From assembly GCA_004293295.1 (NCBI GenBank), contig RDYC01000330.1:1-9508 (forward strand): a stretch of DNA of 9,508 bases, in the 5' to 3' direction. The notes under the pieces are model-generated. The model saw only the letters and a list, made by a program, of their open reading frames with translations. It made no database searches and was not told where the DNA came from. Position numbers and translations under genes: made by a program. Within the stretch, counting starts at the first letter, position 1; each line of letters starts with the position of its first letter. The stretch is from Bacteroidota bacterium (GTDB lineage: Bacteria; Bacteroidota; Bacteroidia; UKL13-3). Below are positions 6,806-9,508 of the stretch, piece after piece.

Positions 6806-8893
6806 ATGAATTTTTTGCGCATAGTATTGATACTATTGTTACCTACTCAGCTTTGGGCAGGGATTATAAACACTTCTGTTTCTACCTTTCCTTCCTTTGG
6901 CAATGTTTACCCATTCCATAGTTCAACTGCTTTTTATTATTTAGTTTCCGGTTCAGCCTTAACAGGCAATATTCTAATTACTGCTCCCCCTCAGTTTGAA
7001 GTATCGTTAAACTATCAATATGGTTATTCTAAAACTGCAACCATTATTCCGGTGTCGGGTAATGTTACCCAAACAAAGGTTTATGTGCGCTTTAGTCCTT
7101 CAGTTAGCGGTGCTGCCAGTGGCACAGTAACGCACTCTTCTCCAAGTTCAACCACTAAAAACATTAGTGTTTCCGGTACTGGAATAAATTGGGCAATACC
7201 TACAAGCTACTACAATACTGTTAACACACAAAGAGGAGCTGCATTAAAAACTGTTTTGTACAACAAAATATTGGGGCATACAGCCACAAGCTACACCCCC
7301 GGAGTATGGAATGCATTTGCCACCACCGATGTGCAACCCAACGGAAAAGTGTGGGACATTTACAGCACCCGTTTTGATACAGCTTCACCTTATGAATTTA
7401 CGTTGGTGACCGACCAAGACAATGGCAGCGGAGGCACAAATGAAGGTGAAAAGTACAACAGAGAACACTCTTTTCCGCAAAGCTGGTTTGCTCAGGCATC
7501 ACCTATGGTGAGCGATTTGCACCACATATTTGCCACGGATAAAAAAGTGAACAATACACGAAATAATTTTCCTTTTGGTAATGTTACCAGCCCAACGTTT
7601 ACCTCACTGTACGGAGGAAAACTTGGCCCCAATAGCTTTCCTGGTTATTCAAGCACAGTATTTGAGCCCAATAATGAATACAAGGGAGACTTGTCCAGGG
7701 CCTACTTTTACATGGCCACCCGTTATGAGAATTTAATTGCAGGCTGGCAAACCAATGGCAATGCAGATGATGTGCTTGCCGGTAATGCATTTCCCTCTTA
7801 TGACAGTTGGCAGGTAAACTTATTGTTGAGTTGGCATAATTTGGATCCGGTAAGTGATAAAGAAAATAAACGCAACAATGCCATTTATGCCATTCAAAAC
7901 AACCGCAATCCTTTTATTGATAGCCCTCAATTTGTAAGACGCATATGGGGCGGCAGTTTACCGAATGAGCCCAATATCCAATCGAGTTTGTTACAAATTA
8001 CCAATAACAGCAATACCAGCGTTACCTTAAATTGGGCAAGTGGAAATGGACAACGCAGGCTGGTTTTAGTTAGGGCAGGAAATGCTGTAAACGGATTACC
8101 TGTTGATACCATTCAATACGGTGCAAATGCAAACTTATCGCTGGCTCCGCAAACCACCACAGGCAATAGCATCGTATATAATGGAACGGGCAGCACTGTT
8201 ACCATTACCAATATGCAAGTAGGTGTTACTTATCATTATGCAATAATTGAATACAATGGCTGGTATACCACTGCAAATTATAATACAGTTGGCTTTGCTA
8301 CAACAAGTGGCACCACATTGCCTGTTAATTTATTAAGCTTTACAGGCGAACCGGATGGAAACGAAGTGGTGCTAAATTGGGTTACCGCCTCTGAAAAAAA
8401 CAACCACAAATTTGAAATTGAACGTGCAACTGATGACAGAGTATATAAGAAAATTGGAGAAGTTAAAGGGCAAGGGAACTCCAACAAAAATACGCGGTAT
8501 AAATTTCGTGACCAAAACATTACAAGCAACAATCAAGACATCAATACCCTGTATTACAGGCTAAAACAAATTGATTTTGATGGCAAATTCACTTACAGTC
8601 CTGAAATTAGCCTGAACTTACACCCAGAAACGAATATTCCAGCGTTATTCATTTCTCCAAACCCATTTGGTAAAGAATTTGCTATTGCTATACAAACAAC
8701 AACACCTGCCAACCTGCAATACACCATTGCAGGATTAGACGGTACAATTTTGAAAAAAGGAAATGAACAAGTTAATGAAACGCAACAACAATTTATTGTG
8801 GATAACCTTGATGGTTTGCCTGCTGGCATTTACCTCTTGCAAGTCGAACTCAACGGGCGATTCTACCACTACAAAATCGCAAAAAAACAATGA
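6806..8893 (+). CDS. Secreted multidomain endonuclease I with T9SS C-terminal sorting domain
   Basis: This 695-residue exported nuclease should cut DNA or RNA outside the cell for nutrient scavenging or matrix turnover. It starts with a Sec signal peptide (MNFLRIVLILLLPTQLWAG, cleavage near 18-19). An Ig-like beta domain follows (about 20-127; FEVSLNYQYGYSKTATIIPV, VYVRFSP, ISVSGTG). The endonuclease I domain spans about 133-385 and holds the hallmark YNREHSFPQSW (217-227, catalytic histidine His221), SDLHHIF (236-242), RNNFPFGNV, RAYFYMATRY and NKRNNAIYAIQNNRNPFID. A fibronectin-III-like region spans about 393-505, a module LPVNLLSFTG to YYRLKQIDFDGKFTYSPEI about 505-602, and a type A T9SS sorting domain about 612-695 (SPNPFGKEF, DGLPAGIYLLQVELNG, KIAKK). 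The ATG is supported by the signal peptide and the -7 element just upstream. Its last 43 codons overlap the start of msrB in another frame. Confidence 0.93.
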   Translation: MNFLRIVLILLLPTQLWAGIINTSVSTFPSFGNVYPFHSSTAFYYLVSGSALTGNILITAPPQFEVSLNYQYGYSKTATIIPVSGNVTQTKVYVRFSPSVSGAASGTVTHSSPSSTTKNISVSGTGINWAIPTSYYNTVNTQRGAALKTVLYNKILGHTATSYTPGVWNAFATTDVQPNGKVWDIYSTRFDTASPYEFTLVTDQDNGSGGTNEGEKYNREHSFPQSWFAQASPMVSDLHHIFATDKKVNNTRNNFPFGNVTSPTFTSLYGGKLGPNSFPGYSSTVFEPNNEYKGDLSRAYFYMATRYENLIAGWQTNGNADDVLAGNAFPSYDSWQVNLLLSWHNLDPVSDKENKRNNAIYAIQNNRNPFIDSPQFVRRIWGGSLPNEPNIQSSLLQITNNSNTSVTLNWASGNGQRRLVLVRAGNAVNGLPVDTIQYGANANLSLAPQTTTGNSIVYNGTGSTVTITNMQVGVTYHYAIIEYNGWYTTANYNTVGFATTSGTTLPVNLLSFTGEPDGNEVVLNWVTASEKNNHKFEIERATDDRVYKKIGEVKGQGNSNKNTRYKFRDQNITSNNQDINTLYYRLKQIDFDGKFTYSPEISLNLHPETNIPALFISPNPFGKEFAIAIQTTTPANLQYTIAGLDGTILKKGNEQVNETQQQFIVDNLDGLPAGIYLLQVELNGRFYHYKIAKKQ
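8763..8893 (+). other. Two-frame overlap: T9SS sorting domain and MsrB lipoprotein signal
   Basis: For up to 131 bases (119 if msrB starts at 8775) the same strand is read in two frames. One gives the end of the nuclease T9SS domain, including LPAGIYLLQVELNG; the other gives the MsrB signal peptide and lipobox, including VCLLAFTSCKSNS. Both peptides have the features expected of their class, so neither reading looks like a simple shadow. The bases coding for the conserved GIYLLQ strand are the same ones that code for the lipobox. Confidence 0.7.
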
Positions 8894-9323
8894 CAGTATG
8901 GATCAGTTTGAAGTAACAAAAACAGAACAAGAATGGAAACAACAACTTAGCCCTGAGCAATATGCCGTGCTAAGAGAAAAAGGAACAGAGCGTCCTTTTA
9001 CCGGAAAATTTGAAGACCACTATGAGCGCGGCACTTATACCTGCGCTGCTTGTGGCAATGAGTTGTTTCAATCAGGAACAAAATTTGATGCCGGATGCGG
9101 ATGGCCTAGCTTTTATGAGGCCTTGGATAAAACCAAGATTTTAGAAAAGCCAGACTACTCGCATGGCATGAAACGCATAGAAATTATGTGTGCCAAATGT
9201 GGAGGCCACTTAGGGCATGTGTTTGATGACGGCCCAAGAGATAAAACAGGATTGCGTTATTGTGTAAACTCTCTCTCGCTCGATTTTAAAAAAGCGGCAA
9301 CTGACAGTACCCAAAACAAATAA
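8763..9323 (+). CDS. msrB: Peptide-methionine (R)-S-oxide reductase MsrB, lipoprotein form
   Basis: This 186-residue protein reduces methionine-R-sulfoxide in oxidised proteins. The MsrB domain (about 53-176) is complete: CAAC (Cys94, Cys97) and CAKC (Cys143, Cys146) bind zinc, GCGWPSF carries Cys112 (candidate recycling cysteine), SHGMKRIEI and HLGHVFDDGP follow, and RYCVNS holds the catalytic Cys167. Upstream is a plausible lipoprotein signal: positively charged MNKLMKRNNN, hydrophobic LLWITLMVCLLAF, then TSC with the lipidated cysteine at residue 26 and a Ser/Thr-rich linker. Bacteroidetes often have such envelope MsrBs. The start is unusual: ATG 8763 or the in-frame ATG 8775 (better signal peptide) both lie inside the nuclease gene. 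AAGGA (8757-8761) is 1 base before the first and 13 before the second. A third ATG at 8898, four bases after the nuclease stop, would give a 141-residue cytosolic form. The lipoprotein start is favoured but unproven. Confidence 0.93.
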   Translation: MNKLMKRNNNLLWITLMVCLLAFTSCKSNSTGDSTTTKSQKNNDSMDQFEVTKTEQEWKQQLSPEQYAVLREKGTERPFTGKFEDHYERGTYTCAACGNELFQSGTKFDAGCGWPSFYEALDKTKILEKPDYSHGMKRIEIMCAKCGGHLGHVFDDGPRDKTGLRYCVNSLSLDFKKAATDSTQNK

Positions 9324-9346
9324 TATTATTCCAACAAAAAAAGAAA

Positions 9347-9460
9347 ATGAAGAGAAAAATACTTTTCAAGCAAATAATCTCAGAGACGGACGACGGGTTT
9401 ATTTTCAGAGACAAGAGAAAGGATGTGGGGTTGACCTACAAGAGTATGGAGTACAAGTAG
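9347..9460 (+). CDS. Possible 37-residue basic small ORF
   Basis: The ATG at 9347 opens a 37-codon frame that starts MKRKILFKQIISETDDGFIF and ends at TAG 9458-9460. It is preceded by an A-rich stretch (AAAAAAAGAAA), which is a common translation-start context in this phylum, and lies 23 bases after msrB. The product is basic at both ends, with no signal peptide or membrane segment. I recognise no family. It may be a chance ORF. Confidence 0.2.
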   Translation: MKRKILFKQIISETDDGFIFRDKRKDVGLTYKSMEYK

Positions 9461-9508
9461 AAGCCGAGGTTCGACAGCAGCTCGCCTTTCGGCTCAGTGA
9501 CCTTCGAG
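9461..9508. repeat. Possible dispersed intergenic repeat, cut by the window end
   Basis: The stretch contains GGTTCGAC (9468-9475) and GGCTCAGTGACC (9491-9502), with GCC-TTTC-GGC between them, and is much richer in G and C than the neighbouring genes. From memory it resembles the TTCGACAGGCTCAGTGACC-type palindromic intergenic repeats scattered in many genomes of this phylum and others. Only one side is visible, so the partner arm cannot be checked. Confidence 0.3.

Larger units (their letters stand above)
9324..9508. other. 3' flank of msrB with no firm gene
   Basis: No hairpin terminator follows msrB. One short ORF at 9347-9460 is listed separately. Another frame stays open from about 9322 to the window end without a convincing start codon (reading ...VEAEVRQQLAFRLSDLR). 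The last 48 bases are clearly richer in G and C than the rest and look repeat-like. The contig edge prevents a firm call. Confidence 0.4.

Noticed and set aside
6640..6822. Minus-strand ORF of 60 codons over the intergenic region
   Set aside because: It crosses the terminator hairpin and reads the poly-C tract as a glycine run. Nothing supports translation.
9322..9508. Open frame reaching the window end, reading ...VEAEVRQQLAFRLSDLR
   Set aside because: No credible start codon was found, it overlaps the repeat-like edge, and such GC-rich repeats often give open frames by chance.
1..9508. CRISPR arrays, tRNA or rRNA genes, insertion sequences, attachment sites, toxin-antitoxin or defence genes
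   Set aside because: I looked for regular repeats, transposase or integrase motifs, cloverleaf-like sequences and defence-type domains and saw none that could be supported.

Overview
The window looks like chromosomal DNA from a member of the phylum Bacteroidota (Bacteroidetes), probably in or near the Chitinophagia or Sphingobacteriia. This rests on five things. The DNA is AT-rich. One gene encodes a modular secreted protein ending in a type IX secretion (T9SS) sorting domain. There are several lipoproteins of a style typical of the phylum. Shine-Dalgarno sites are weak or absent at most starts. A Bacteroidetes-type -7 element (TAnnTTTG) lies directly in front of one gene. No rRNA, tRNA, CRISPR array, insertion sequence or phage gene was seen. 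I cannot name the species.

Layout. (1) Bases 1-723, plus strand: the 3' part of a SUMF1/formylglycine-generating-enzyme-fold protein that begins before the window, followed by a hairpin terminator it shares with the convergent operon. (2) Bases 787-3929, minus strand: a compact three-gene cluster, read as N-terminal transketolase subunit, secreted von Willebrand factor A (VWA) protein, C-terminal transketolase subunit, with gaps of only 17-18 bases. (3) Bases 3930-4180: a divergent intergenic region with small inverted repeats. (4) Bases 4181-5725, plus: a COG2509-type FAD-dependent dehydrogenase. (5) Bases 5809-6639, plus: a lipoprotein with YD-like beta repeats, then a strong terminator. 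(6) Bases 6806-8893, plus: a secreted endonuclease I with adhesive modules and a T9SS tail, preceded by an 11-C homopolymer and a -7 element. (7) Bases 8763-9323, plus: lipoprotein-type methionine sulfoxide reductase B (MsrB), whose signal peptide is encoded in another frame inside the T9SS tail of the nuclease gene. (8) Bases 9324-9508: a tail with at most a tiny ORF and a GC-richer, repeat-like end.

How the genes work together. The two transketolase halves should form one thiamine-diphosphate enzyme of the non-oxidative pentose phosphate pathway. The VWA gene between them has no obvious metabolic link to it. The nuclease and MsrB are both envelope or exported proteins and are physically locked together by their overlap.

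The most unusual points are: the roughly 120-130 base two-frame region that encodes both a T9SS sorting domain and a lipoprotein signal peptide; the transketolase N subunit, which seems to have lost its conserved C-terminal tail, with an apparent relic of it surviving in another frame next to the VWA gene; and the poly-C tract upstream of the nuclease promoter. I found no clear evidence of a wholly new multi-gene system such as a defence island or biosynthetic cluster.
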